Source of the DNA: JASHVB01 sp049522565
GTDB lineage: Bacteria; Pseudomonadota; Alphaproteobacteria; Acetobacterales; Acetobacteraceae
Assembly (NCBI GenBank): GCA_049522565.1
Contig: JBEKNT010000040.1
Location: forward strand, 1-24,956
Direction of reading: 5' to 3'
Length of the DNA stretch: 24,956 nucleotides
This document shows positions 7,901-16,395 of this stretch, one piece after another (positions within the stretch are counted from its first letter, which is position 1; each line of letters opens with the position of its first letter). The notes below the pieces were generated by a model, which was given only the letters and a program-made list of their open reading frames with translations, was not told the origin of the DNA and ran no database searches. Position numbers and translations under genes: made by a program.

Positions 7901-10900
7901 CTTCACCAACACGGCGACAGTGTCGGACACCACGTCGATCATCGGCACCTCCGGCAACACCGACAGCATCACCTTGGGCAGCGCGCTGACCACCAGCATG
8001 CACGTGGACCTCATCGGTTCAGGCAACACGCTCACCCTGGCCAGCGGCGCCAACACAGGCACCGTCAACAACGTCAACACACTGATCGGCGGCACCGGGA
8101 CCGATACCGTCACCCTGGGCAACGCGATCGTCAACGGCAGCGTCAGCCTGGGCGCCGGCACCGACACGCTGACCATGGAGACTACCGGCGACACGCTCAC
8201 CGTCGCCAACGTCCAGTCGATTGTCAGCAGCGTCGGCGGCGATACCGTCACGCTGGGTAGCGCGCTGACCGACAGCATGTCGGTCAATCTCGACAACGCC
8301 TCCAGCATGCTCACGCTGAATAACGGCACCAACACCGGCACCGTCAGCGGCGTCGACACGCTGATCGGCGGCACCGGCACCGATACGATCACCCTGGGTG
8401 CCGGGACGACCAACGCCAGCATCGAACTTGGTTCCGGCAGCGACACGCTGAACTTCGGCAACTTCACCAACAGCGCGACGGTCACCAACGTCGATACGAT
8501 CACCGGCAATGCCGGCACCGACACGGTCACCCTGGGCGCCGCGGTGAACAATGCCAGCATCAACCTGGGCACCGGCAGCGACAAACTGACCTTCGGCGAC
8601 TTCACCAACACCGCGACGGTCGCAGACACCACGTCGATCATCGGCACTGGCGGTGGCGACACCATCACTCTGGGCAGCGCGCTGACCACCAGCATGCACG
8701 TGGACCTGGGGGGCGGCACCAACATTCTGACGCTGGCCAACGGCACCAACACCGGCACGGTCAGCAATGTCGGCACGCTAATCGGCGGCACCGGCACTGA
8801 CACCGTCACATTTGGCTACGGAGTCACCAACGGCAGCGTCAGTCTCGGCAGCGGGGCCGACACGCTGGCCCTGGCGGCCGGCGACAACAGCAGCGTTACC
8901 GTCGCCAATGTCGAGACCATCACCGCCTCCGGCGGCGGCACCGATTCTGTCACCCTTGGCACCGCGGCCAACAATGTCAGCGTCAGTCTCGGCACCGGCG
9001 CCGACACGCTGACACTCGGCAACTTCACCAACACACTGACGGTCGGCAGCACCACCTCGATCATCGGCGGTTCGGGCACCGATAATGTTACCCTGTCCAC
9101 CGCGCTGAGCGACAGCACGGGGGTGGACCTGGGCACCAGCGCCAGCACGCTCACGCTGGCCAACCTGGCCAATACCGGCTCGGTCAGCAACGTCGAAACG
9201 CTGATCGGCGGAACCGGCAACGACGTCATCACGCTCAACACCGCCGCCAACAACGCCAGCATCAATCTGGGGAGCGGCACCGACAAGATAACCTTCGGCG
9301 ACTTCGCCAACACGGCGACGGTCGCGGACACCACGTCGATCATCGGCACCGGCGGCGGCGACACCATCACATTGGGCAGTGCGCTGACCACCAGCATGCA
9401 CGTGGACCTGGGCGCCGGCGCCAACACCCTCACGCTGGCCAACGGCACCAACACCGGCACGGTCAGCAATGTCAGCACACTGATTGGCGGCGCCGGCACC
9501 GATACCGTCACGTTTGGCTACGGGGTTACCAACGGCAGCGTCAATCTCGGCAGCGACGCCGACACGCTGGCCCTGGCTTCTGGCGACAACAGCAGCCTGA
9601 CCGTCGCCAATGTCGGGACCATCACCGGCTCCGGCGCCGGCACCGATGCCGTTACCCTTGGCACCGCTGCCAGCAACGTCAGCGTCAGTCTGGGATCTGG
9701 CACAGATACCCTGTCGCTTGGCAACTTCGCCAACACGCTCACAGTCGGCAACGTCACCAGCCTACTGGGCGGTTCAGGCGCCGATAACGTGACGCTGTCC
9801 AGCTTGCTGAGCGACAGCGTGTCTCTGGACCTGGGCGGCGGGGCAAACACATTGACCCTCGCGGCCGGCGCGAACACCGGCACCGTCAGCAACGTTGACA
9901 CTCTCAACGGCAGCACCGGCACCGACACGATCACGCTTGGCACCGCTGCGAACAACGCCAGCATCAATCTGGGCAGCGGCAGCGACACGCTGACCTTCGG
10001 CAACTTCGCCAACACCGCCACGGTGTCGAACACCGTGAACATCGTCGGCGGCACCGGCAACGATACCATCATTCTCGGTACCGCGCTGACCACCAGCATG
10101 TCGGTGGACCTGGGCGCCGGATCGAACACATTGACACTCGCGGCCGGCACCAACACGGGCTCGGTCAGCAACGTCGATACATTGCTCGGCGGAACCGGCA
10201 CCGACACCGTCACACTCGACACGATCGCCAGCAACGCCAGCATCAATATGGGTGCCGGCGCCGACACGTTGACCTTCGGCGATTTCGCCAACGTCGCGAC
10301 AGTGTCGAACACGCAGTCGATCATCGGCACCGGCGGCGGCGACACCATTACTCTGGGCACCGCGCTGACCGACAGCAATGAGGTGGACCTCGGCGCCGGG
10401 GCCACCACCCTGACCCTGGCCAATGCCGCGAACACCGGCACGGTCAGCAACATCGACACATTGATCGGTGGCACCGGCACCGATACCATAACGCTGGGAA
10501 CCGCGGCTGCCAGCGCCAGCGTCAACCTCGGCACCGGCAGCGACACATTGACGTTGGCCAGCGGCGTCAACTCACTGACGGAAAGCAATGTCAAGACGCT
10601 TATCGGCGGCACCGGCACCGACACGGTGACGCTCGGCGCCGCCGCAAGCAATGACAGCATCGACCTCGGTACCGGCGGGAGCACGCTGAATCTCGGCGAC
10701 TTCTCCAATACCGCGACAGTGTCGAACACCGCGACAATCACCGGCACCGGCGGCAACAACGCCATCACGCTGGGCAGCGCGCTGACCGACAGCATCTCGA
10801 TAGACCTGGGCGGCGGATCGAACACGTTGACGCTCGCGGCCGGCGCCAACACCGGCTCGGTCAGCAATGTCGACACGCTGATCGGCAGCACGGGCGCCGA

Positions 10901-13900
10901 CGCCATCACCCTCGACACCATCGCGAGCAATGCCAGCATCAGCCTCGGCAGCGGTGACGACACGCTCACTCTCGGCGACTTCAACAACACCGCCACGGTG
11001 GCGAACACCACCTCAATCATCGGCACCGGCGGCAACAACACCATCACGTTGGGCAGCTCGCTGACCACCGGTTCGTCGGTGGACCTGGGCGCCGGCAACA
11101 ACACACTGACCCTGGCCACCGGCATCAGCACCGGCACCGTCAGCAACGTGGACACGCTGATCGGCGGCACCGGCACCGACACCATCACTCTGGGCACGGT
11201 GGTCACGGACGGCAGCGTCAATCTGGGCGCCGGTGCAGATGCGCTGACGCTCTCCGGCAGCGGCAGCAACACGCTTACCGTATCCAACGTCGCATCGATC
11301 CTCGGTGGCGGTGCCGACGACAGCGTCACGCTCGGGGCCGCCGCGGTGAATGCCACCATCAACCTGGTTGACGGTGTCAGCACACTTACCCTTGGCAATT
11401 TCACCAACACCGCCACGGTGTCGAACGCCGGGGTGATCACCGGCGGGACGGGCAACGACGCCATCACGCTCGGCACCGCGCTGACCACCAGCGTGTCGGT
11501 GGACCTGGGCGCCGGCAACAACAAGCTGACCCTGGCGAACGGCACCAATACAGGCTCCGTCAGCAACGTCGGCACGCTGATCGGCGGTACCGGCACCGAC
11601 ACCATCACGCTGAACACCACCGTCACCAACGCCAGCGTCAACCTCGGCTCCGGCGCCGATACTCTGACCCTGGCTGCCGGCGGCAGCATCCTTACCGTCG
11701 CCAACGTCCAGACCATCCAAGGCACGACCGGCAACAACAGCGTCACGCTGGGAGCAGCGGCAAACAACGACAGCATCGATCTCGGGGCAGGATCCGATAC
11801 GCTGAATCTCGGCAGGTTCTCGAGCACGATTACCGTCGCCGACACCCAGACCATCCTCGGCGGGGGAGGCAACGACACCGTCACCATGTCCACCGCACTG
11901 AACGACAGCATGCAGGTGGATCTGGGCAGCGGCAAAAGCACGCTGACCCTGGACAACAGCGCCGACACCGGCACCGTGAGCAACGTCTCCACCCTGATCG
12001 GCGGCACCGGAACCGACCTCATCACTCTGGGCACCGCCGCCAACAATGCCAGCATCAACCTGGGTGAAACCACCGACTCGCTGACCCTCGGCAATTTCAA
12101 CAACACGGCCACGGTGGGGACTGTCGAGAGCATCATCGGCGGGTCCGGCAACAACAGCATCACCCTGACCGCCGCACTGACCACCGGCATGTCGGTGGAC
12201 CTCGGCGCCGGCGCCAACAAGCTGACCCTGGCCAACGCCACCAACGCGGGCTCGGTCGGCAACATCGACACGCTGATCGGCGGCACCGGCGCCGACACGA
12301 TCACCCTCGATACCGCCGCCAACAATGCGAGCTTCAACCTCGGCGGCGGCGGCGACACGCTGACCTTCGGCAACTTCACCAATACCGCAACGGTCGCCAA
12401 TACCCAGAACATCACCGGCGGATCGGCCAACGACACGATCACGCTGACAACCGCGCTTACCGACTCCATGTCGGTCGATCTCGGCGCCGGGCTCAACAAG
12501 CTCACGCTGTCCGCTTCCAGCAACGTCGGGACGGTGACAAACATCAACACGCTGGTCGCCGGCGCCGGCACCGACACCATCACGCTGGCCACCCAGGTAA
12601 CCAACGGCAGCGTGCAGTTTGGCTCCGGGGCAGACACGCTGACCCTCGCCGCCGGCGGCAACACGCTGACGGCCGCCAGCGTGCAATCGATCATGGGCGG
12701 CGGCGGCGGCGATACCGTCACGCTCGGGGCCGCGGCGCTGAATGCCAACATTAACCTGGACGGCGGGGCGAGCACGCTCGTCCTCGGCAACTTCAGCAGC
12801 ACCGCCACGGTTTCCAACACCGAGACGATCACCGGTGGGACGGGCACCGACAACATCACGCTCGGCACCACGCTGAATGGCATGAGCGTCGATCTCGGCG
12901 GCGGCAAGAGCAAGCTGACCCTGGCAAACGTCGCCAACACCGGGAACGTTACCAACGTCGATACGCTGGTCGGCGGCACCGGCACGGATGTGATCACGAT
13001 GCTGTCGGCCATGAGCAACGGCAGCGTCAACCTCGGCACCGGCGCAGACACGCTGACGCTCACCAACACCGCCAACTCCGGCACGATCTCCAACGTCAAG
13101 ACGATCTACGGTGGCAGCGGCAGCGACACGATTACCCTTGGCGCCGCGGCAAGCAATGCCAGCATCGATCTGGGCACCGGGACGGATACCCTGAGCCTCG
13201 GCAGCTACAGCAACACCGCAACCGTCGCCAATGTGACGACCCTGACCGGGAGTGGCGGCAGCAACAACATCACGCTCAGCACCACGCTGACAGACAGCGT
13301 CTCGGTGGATCTTGGTGGTGGGAAAAACACCCTTACGCTGGACAACAGCGCCGATACCGGCACGGTGAAGAACATCGAGACGCTGGTGGGCGGCACGGGT
13401 AACGACACGATCACCCTCGGCACGGTGGCGAAAAATGCCAGCATCAGCCTTGGTTCAGGCAGCGACTCGCTGACCTTTATCGATGGCGCGAACGTCGCCA
13501 CGGTGGGCAACATCGACTCAATCATCGGCACCGGCGGCGGCGACTCCGTTACGCTCTCGACGGCACTATCCGACAGCGTGTCGATCAATCTCGGCGCGGG
13601 CAACAACAAGCTGACCCTTGGCAACCTCACCAACACCGGTTCCGTCAGCAACATCGACACGCTGATCGGCGGCACCGGCGCGGATACCGTCACCTTGAAC
13701 ACTGTCGTCAGCAACGGCAGCATCAACCTCGGCTCCGGCGCGGACACGCTGACTCTGGCCAACGGCACCAACTCCGCCACCATCTCCGACGTCAAGACCA
13801 TCATCGGCGGCACGGGCAACGACACGATCACCCTGGGCAGCGTGCTCACCAACAGCATGTCGGTCGATCTTAAAGCCGGCACCAACAAGCTGACCCTGGC

Positions 13901-16385
13901 CAATGGCGCCAACACCGGCACGGTCAGCAACGTCGGCACGCTGATCGGCGGCACCGGAACCGACGTTGTCACGCTTGGCACCGGCATGACCAACGGCAGC
14001 GTCGAGTTCGGCAGCGGCGCGGACTCGCTGACGCTCGCCGCCGGCGGCAACACGCTGACCGTGAGCGACTCGGAATCGATCATCGGCGGTGGCGGCGGCG
14101 ACATCGTCACCCTTGGGGCCGCCGCGGTGAATGCCAGCGTCAACCTGGATGGCGGCGCCAGCGAGCTGGCTCTCGGGAACTTCTCCAACACCGTCACGGT
14201 GTCCAACACCGAGAGCATCACCGGCGGGACCGGCATCGACAGCATAACGCTCGGGACCGGGCTCACCACCAGCATGTCGGTCGATCTCGGCGGCGGCAAA
14301 AGCACGCTGACGCTGGCCAATACCACCAACACCGGCACCGTCAACAACGTCGACACGCTGATCGGAGGCACCGGCGCGGATACGATCACGCTTGGGACCG
14401 CCATGGCCAACGGCAGCGTCAACCTCGGCTCCGGCGTCGACACGCTGACACTCGGCAACTTCAGCAACACCGGCACCATCTCCAACGTCAAGACCATCAT
14501 CGGCGGAACCGGCGTCGATACGATTACCCTCGGGGCCGTCGCCCTCAGCAACGGCAGCATCAGTCTCGGCAGCGCCGCCGACACGCTGATCCTGGGCAAG
14601 TCCGGCACCACGGCCACGGTCGGCAATGTGATGACGCTGACCGGCAGTGGCGGCATCGACAGCATCACACTGGCCACCGCACTGACCACCGGGATGTCGG
14701 TCGATCTGGGCAGCGGGACGAACACCCTCGCGCTGAACAACGGCACCGACACCGGCACGGTGAAGAACGTCGGCACGCTGCTGGGCGGCACCGGCACCGA
14801 CACGATCACTCTCGGTACGGTGGCGAAAAATGCCAGCATCAATCTTGGTGCCGGCAGTGACACCCTGACTTTCACCAATGGTGCCAACACCGCCACGGTC
14901 GGGAACGTCAACACGATTGTCGACACCGGCACGACCACCGGCACTGCCGGCGGCGACACGATCACTCTGTCCACCGCGCTGTCCGACAGCATGAACGTCG
15001 ATCTGGGCGCGGGCGACAACAAGCTGACGCTCAACAACCTGGCCAACACCGGCACCGTCGGCAACATCGACACGCTGATCGGCGGCACCGGCATGGATAC
15101 CATCACCCTGGCCACCGCCATGAGCAATGCCAGCGTCAACCTCGGCTCCGGTGCGGACACGCTGACGCTGGCCAACGGCACCAACACCGGCACCGTTTCC
15201 AACGTCAAGACCATCATCGGCGGGACCGGCGCGGACACCATCGTTCTGGGTACCGCGGCAGTCGCTGCCAGCATCGATCTTGGTTCCGGGTCGGATACGC
15301 TGACCCTGGGCAACTTCACCAACTCCGCCACCGTCGGCAACGTCGAAAGCATCATGGGTGGCACCGGCGCAGATAACATCACGCTTTCCACCGGGCTCAC
15401 CGGCAGCATGACGGTCGATCTTGGCGGCGGGCTGAATACGCTGACCTTGGACAACGGCGCCAACGCCGGCACGGTGAAAAACATCAACACGTTGATCGGC
15501 GGCGCCGGGACCGATACGATCACCTACGGCAACGCGGCGAACAATGCCAGCATCAACCTCGGTGCCGGCAGCGACACACTGACCTTCGGCATCTACACGA
15601 ACACCGCGACGGTGGCCAACGTCGACACGATCCTTGGCACCGGCGGCACCGACACCATCACCCTGGCAACCAACCTCACCGACTCGGTGCATATCGATCT
15701 CGGCGGTGGCTCGAACAAGCTGACATTGTCCAGTACCGGCGCCAATGAAGGTACGATCAGCAACGTCAACACGCTGATCGGCGGCACCGGCACCGACAAC
15801 ATCACCCTCGGCACAAGCCTGCTGAACGGCTCGATCAGTCTCGGAGCAAGCACGGACACGCTGACACTGGCCAACGGCGCCAACCACGTGTCGGTGTCGA
15901 GCACCGGGACCGTAGTAGGAGGCAGCGGCGCCGACACCATCGTGCTGACCGGATCGATGTCCAGCATGGTGATCGGCGGCGGCGGGCTGAACTTCATCAC
16001 CGGCAATGCGGCGGCCGACACCTACGTGTTCGATCAGGACAGCACCGGAAACAACACCACGGTCGAGAACTTCAACTCGGCAAAGGGCGACAAGATCGCG
16101 CTCGACACCACCGGCAGTTCGATCCTGACCGGCAACACGTACAACCTCGGCGGCGCCGCGCTGACCGTGGGGGTCGACCTGGCCGACGTGGCCAATGCCA
16201 CGGCACGCCTGGCCACCACGCTCTCCAACGGCGGAAATGGCGCGTTTGTTTACGAACAGGATACCGGTGGCCTGTACTATAGCGCCAACGGGTCGTTCGC
16301 CGGCGGCGGCACGCTGATCGGGACAGTCACCACCAACGGCGCCACCGCCTGGACTTTCAACGCCAGCAGCTTCACCCAGGTCTGA
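4956..16385 (+). CDS. giant beta-strand-repeat RTX-like protein, predicted type I secreted adhesin/surface protein
   Basis: The protein has 3809 residues: a 23-residue N-terminus with no signal peptide, then 78 tandem modules of 46 or 47 residues (residues 24-3654), a partial 79th, and a C-terminal domain of about 135 residues. Each module opens with an RTX-like GGTGxDTITL and has a second Gly/Asp turn, LGSGxDTLTL, about 20 residues later. It is predicted to have about five short beta strands and so to form an elongated solenoid. The C-terminus has TGNAAADTYVFD, ENFNSAKGDKIALD and AFVYEQDTGGLYYSANG, resembling serralysin/RTX C-terminal regions used for type I secretion. I see no Cys or Pro and only one Trp (near the C-terminus). 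Asn-X-Ser/Thr sites are abundant. A glycosyltransferase gene starts 10 nt downstream. Its function is unproven; adhesin or surface layer is inferred. No type I transporter is in the window. Confidence 0.88.
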   Translation: MSDTVTFGNANVTETFSTVDTLIGGTGNDTITFTGVLSNASISLGGGTDILTLGDEGNTVTVGGTQTVYGGAGDDNVTLSTLLTTSMAVDLQGGNNTLTLDAGTNTGTVSNIGTLIGSTGTDTITLGTAIDNGSASLGTGADTLTLANGTNSLTVASIATVDGGTGADTVTLGAAAENDDFDLGSGGSTLNLGDFNNTLTVANATTITGGAGNDDVTLSTALTTAMSVDLGTGESTLNLANGGNTATIGNVATLNGGTGTDLITLSVALSNASISLGSGADVLTFEAAGNTATVSNVESIIGTGGSDAITLGTGLTTSMKVDLGTGNNALTLASGANTGTVYNVDTLIGGIGTDIITLGGGTTNASVDLGTGADKLTLANATNTLTISDVATIVGGTGNDTVTLGDAANNASVSLGSGSDSLTLGNFTNTLTVGNVTSIIGGSGTDNVTLTTAISNSTEEDLGSSVSTLTLANLANSGSVSNIDTLIGGSGNDVITLNTAASNASISLGSGSDSITFEDFNNTATVADTTSVIGTSGNDSITLGSALTTSMHVDLGAGNNTLTLGDYSNAGTVNDVDTLIGGTGADVITLGDAGTTSADLGGGADKLTLATAGDTITVANIQTLIGSAGTDTVTLATALTDSMSVDLTGSTSTLTLDNGTNIGSVSGVDTLIGGTGNDTVTLGAAIANGSISLGSGADTLTFGNFTNTATVTNVDTILGGTGNDTVTLGAAVNNASISLGSGTDKVTFADVANTATVSNTTSIIGTGGGDTITLGSALTTGMTVDLGAGANTLTLNNSANTGTVTNVDTLLGGTGTDTVTLGGGTTNASVNLGAGADTLTLANATNSLTVANVRTIVGGTGNDTVTLGTAVSNASVSLGSGTDTLTLGNYANTLTIGNVTSIVGRSGTDNVVLSTALSDSTGVDLGTSTSTLTLANLANTGSVSNVDTLLGGTGSDVITLNTAANNTSISLGSGTDKITFGDFTNTATVSDTTSIIGTSGNTDSITLGSALTTSMHVDLIGSGNTLTLASGANTGTVNNVNTLIGGTGTDTVTLGNAIVNGSVSLGAGTDTLTMETTGDTLTVANVQSIVSSVGGDTVTLGSALTDSMSVNLDNASSMLTLNNGTNTGTVSGVDTLIGGTGTDTITLGAGTTNASIELGSGSDTLNFGNFTNSATVTNVDTITGNAGTDTVTLGAAVNNASINLGTGSDKLTFGDFTNTATVADTTSIIGTGGGDTITLGSALTTSMHVDLGGGTNILTLANGTNTGTVSNVGTLIGGTGTDTVTFGYGVTNGSVSLGSGADTLALAAGDNSSVTVANVETITASGGGTDSVTLGTAANNVSVSLGTGADTLTLGNFTNTLTVGSTTSIIGGSGTDNVTLSTALSDSTGVDLGTSASTLTLANLANTGSVSNVETLIGGTGNDVITLNTAANNASINLGSGTDKITFGDFANTATVADTTSIIGTGGGDTITLGSALTTSMHVDLGAGANTLTLANGTNTGTVSNVSTLIGGAGTDTVTFGYGVTNGSVNLGSDADTLALASGDNSSLTVANVGTITGSGAGTDAVTLGTAASNVSVSLGSGTDTLSLGNFANTLTVGNVTSLLGGSGADNVTLSSLLSDSVSLDLGGGANTLTLAAGANTGTVSNVDTLNGSTGTDTITLGTAANNASINLGSGSDTLTFGNFANTATVSNTVNIVGGTGNDTIILGTALTTSMSVDLGAGSNTLTLAAGTNTGSVSNVDTLLGGTGTDTVTLDTIASNASINMGAGADTLTFGDFANVATVSNTQSIIGTGGGDTITLGTALTDSNEVDLGAGATTLTLANAANTGTVSNIDTLIGGTGTDTITLGTAAASASVNLGTGSDTLTLASGVNSLTESNVKTLIGGTGTDTVTLGAAASNDSIDLGTGGSTLNLGDFSNTATVSNTATITGTGGNNAITLGSALTDSISIDLGGGSNTLTLAAGANTGSVSNVDTLIGSTGADAITLDTIASNASISLGSGDDTLTLGDFNNTATVANTTSIIGTGGNNTITLGSSLTTGSSVDLGAGNNTLTLATGISTGTVSNVDTLIGGTGTDTITLGTVVTDGSVNLGAGADALTLSGSGSNTLTVSNVASILGGGADDSVTLGAAAVNATINLVDGVSTLTLGNFTNTATVSNAGVITGGTGNDAITLGTALTTSVSVDLGAGNNKLTLANGTNTGSVSNVGTLIGGTGTDTITLNTTVTNASVNLGSGADTLTLAAGGSILTVANVQTIQGTTGNNSVTLGAAANNDSIDLGAGSDTLNLGRFSSTITVADTQTILGGGGNDTVTMSTALNDSMQVDLGSGKSTLTLDNSADTGTVSNVSTLIGGTGTDLITLGTAANNASINLGETTDSLTLGNFNNTATVGTVESIIGGSGNNSITLTAALTTGMSVDLGAGANKLTLANATNAGSVGNIDTLIGGTGADTITLDTAANNASFNLGGGGDTLTFGNFTNTATVANTQNITGGSANDTITLTTALTDSMSVDLGAGLNKLTLSASSNVGTVTNINTLVAGAGTDTITLATQVTNGSVQFGSGADTLTLAAGGNTLTAASVQSIMGGGGGDTVTLGAAALNANINLDGGASTLVLGNFSSTATVSNTETITGGTGTDNITLGTTLNGMSVDLGGGKSKLTLANVANTGNVTNVDTLVGGTGTDVITMLSAMSNGSVNLGTGADTLTLTNTANSGTISNVKTIYGGSGSDTITLGAAASNASIDLGTGTDTLSLGSYSNTATVANVTTLTGSGGSNNITLSTTLTDSVSVDLGGGKNTLTLDNSADTGTVKNIETLVGGTGNDTITLGTVAKNASISLGSGSDSLTFIDGANVATVGNIDSIIGTGGGDSVTLSTALSDSVSINLGAGNNKLTLGNLTNTGSVSNIDTLIGGTGADTVTLNTVVSNGSINLGSGADTLTLANGTNSATISDVKTIIGGTGNDTITLGSVLTNSMSVDLKAGTNKLTLANGANTGTVSNVGTLIGGTGTDVVTLGTGMTNGSVEFGSGADSLTLAAGGNTLTVSDSESIIGGGGGDIVTLGAAAVNASVNLDGGASELALGNFSNTVTVSNTESITGGTGIDSITLGTGLTTSMSVDLGGGKSTLTLANTTNTGTVNNVDTLIGGTGADTITLGTAMANGSVNLGSGVDTLTLGNFSNTGTISNVKTIIGGTGVDTITLGAVALSNGSISLGSAADTLILGKSGTTATVGNVMTLTGSGGIDSITLATALTTGMSVDLGSGTNTLALNNGTDTGTVKNVGTLLGGTGTDTITLGTVAKNASINLGAGSDTLTFTNGANTATVGNVNTIVDTGTTTGTAGGDTITLSTALSDSMNVDLGAGDNKLTLNNLANTGTVGNIDTLIGGTGMDTITLATAMSNASVNLGSGADTLTLANGTNTGTVSNVKTIIGGTGADTIVLGTAAVAASIDLGSGSDTLTLGNFTNSATVGNVESIMGGTGADNITLSTGLTGSMTVDLGGGLNTLTLDNGANAGTVKNINTLIGGAGTDTITYGNAANNASINLGAGSDTLTFGIYTNTATVANVDTILGTGGTDTITLATNLTDSVHIDLGGGSNKLTLSSTGANEGTISNVNTLIGGTGTDNITLGTSLLNGSISLGASTDTLTLANGANHVSVSSTGTVVGGSGADTIVLTGSMSSMVIGGGGLNFITGNAAADTYVFDQDSTGNNTTVENFNSAKGDKIALDTTGSSILTGNTYNLGGAALTVGVDLADVANATARLATTLSNGGNGAFVYEQDTGGLYYSANGSFAGGGTLIGTVTTNGATAWTFNASSFTQV
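5721..9908 (+). repeat. higher-order repeat: three units of ten modules, N-terminal part
   Basis: Modules ten apart resemble each other more than they resemble their neighbours. Modules 10, 20 and 30 share DNV-L-TA-S-ST and LANLAN. Modules 11, 21 and 31 share DVITLNTAA. Modules 12, 22 and 32 share ITLGSALTTSMHVDL. The units are modules 6-15 (5721-7109), 16-25 (7110-8504) and 26-35 (8505-9908), with lengths of 1389, 1395 and 1404 bp. Confidence 0.75.
8643..9908 (+). repeat. 564-bp internal duplication (modules 27-30 and 32-35)
   Basis: Segments 8643-9206 and 9345-9908 are each exactly 564 bp and encode near-matching four-module blocks five modules apart. Both contain the otherwise unique VTFGYGVTNGSV and GDNSS segments, and both have the one-residue longer modules SGGGTD or SGAGTD. 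This looks like a relatively recent block duplication. Confidence 0.75.
11304..15497 (+). repeat. higher-order repeat: three units of ten modules, C-terminal part
   Basis: Modules 46, 56 and 66 share GAAAxNAxxNL-DG and LGNF. Modules 57 and 67 share GGGKSKLTL or GGGKSTLTL. Modules 58 and 68 share SNVKTI. Modules 60 and 70 share DTGTVKN. Modules 61 and 71 share GTVAKNASI. The units are modules 46-55 (11304-12695), 56-65 (12696-14084) and 66-75 (14085-15497), again near 1.39 kb each. Confidence 0.75.
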
Positions 16386-16395
16386 TCGGAGACGC

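Larger units (their letters stand above)
5025..15917 (+). repeat. 78 tandem modules of about 139 bp (46/47 codons)
   Basis: I parsed the translation module by module, from 5025 (residue 24) to 15917. Most modules are 46 or 47 codons. Exceptions are module 13 (45), modules 22 and 77 (48) and module 72 (53, beginning with an inserted DTGTTTGTAGG segment). Two classes are visible. About 31 modules, almost all 47 codons, have xVDLG in place of SISLG and TGTV or TGSV near the end. The other class, usually 46 codons, has NASISLG. The average is 46.55 codons. A partial module follows at 15918. Confidence 0.9.
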
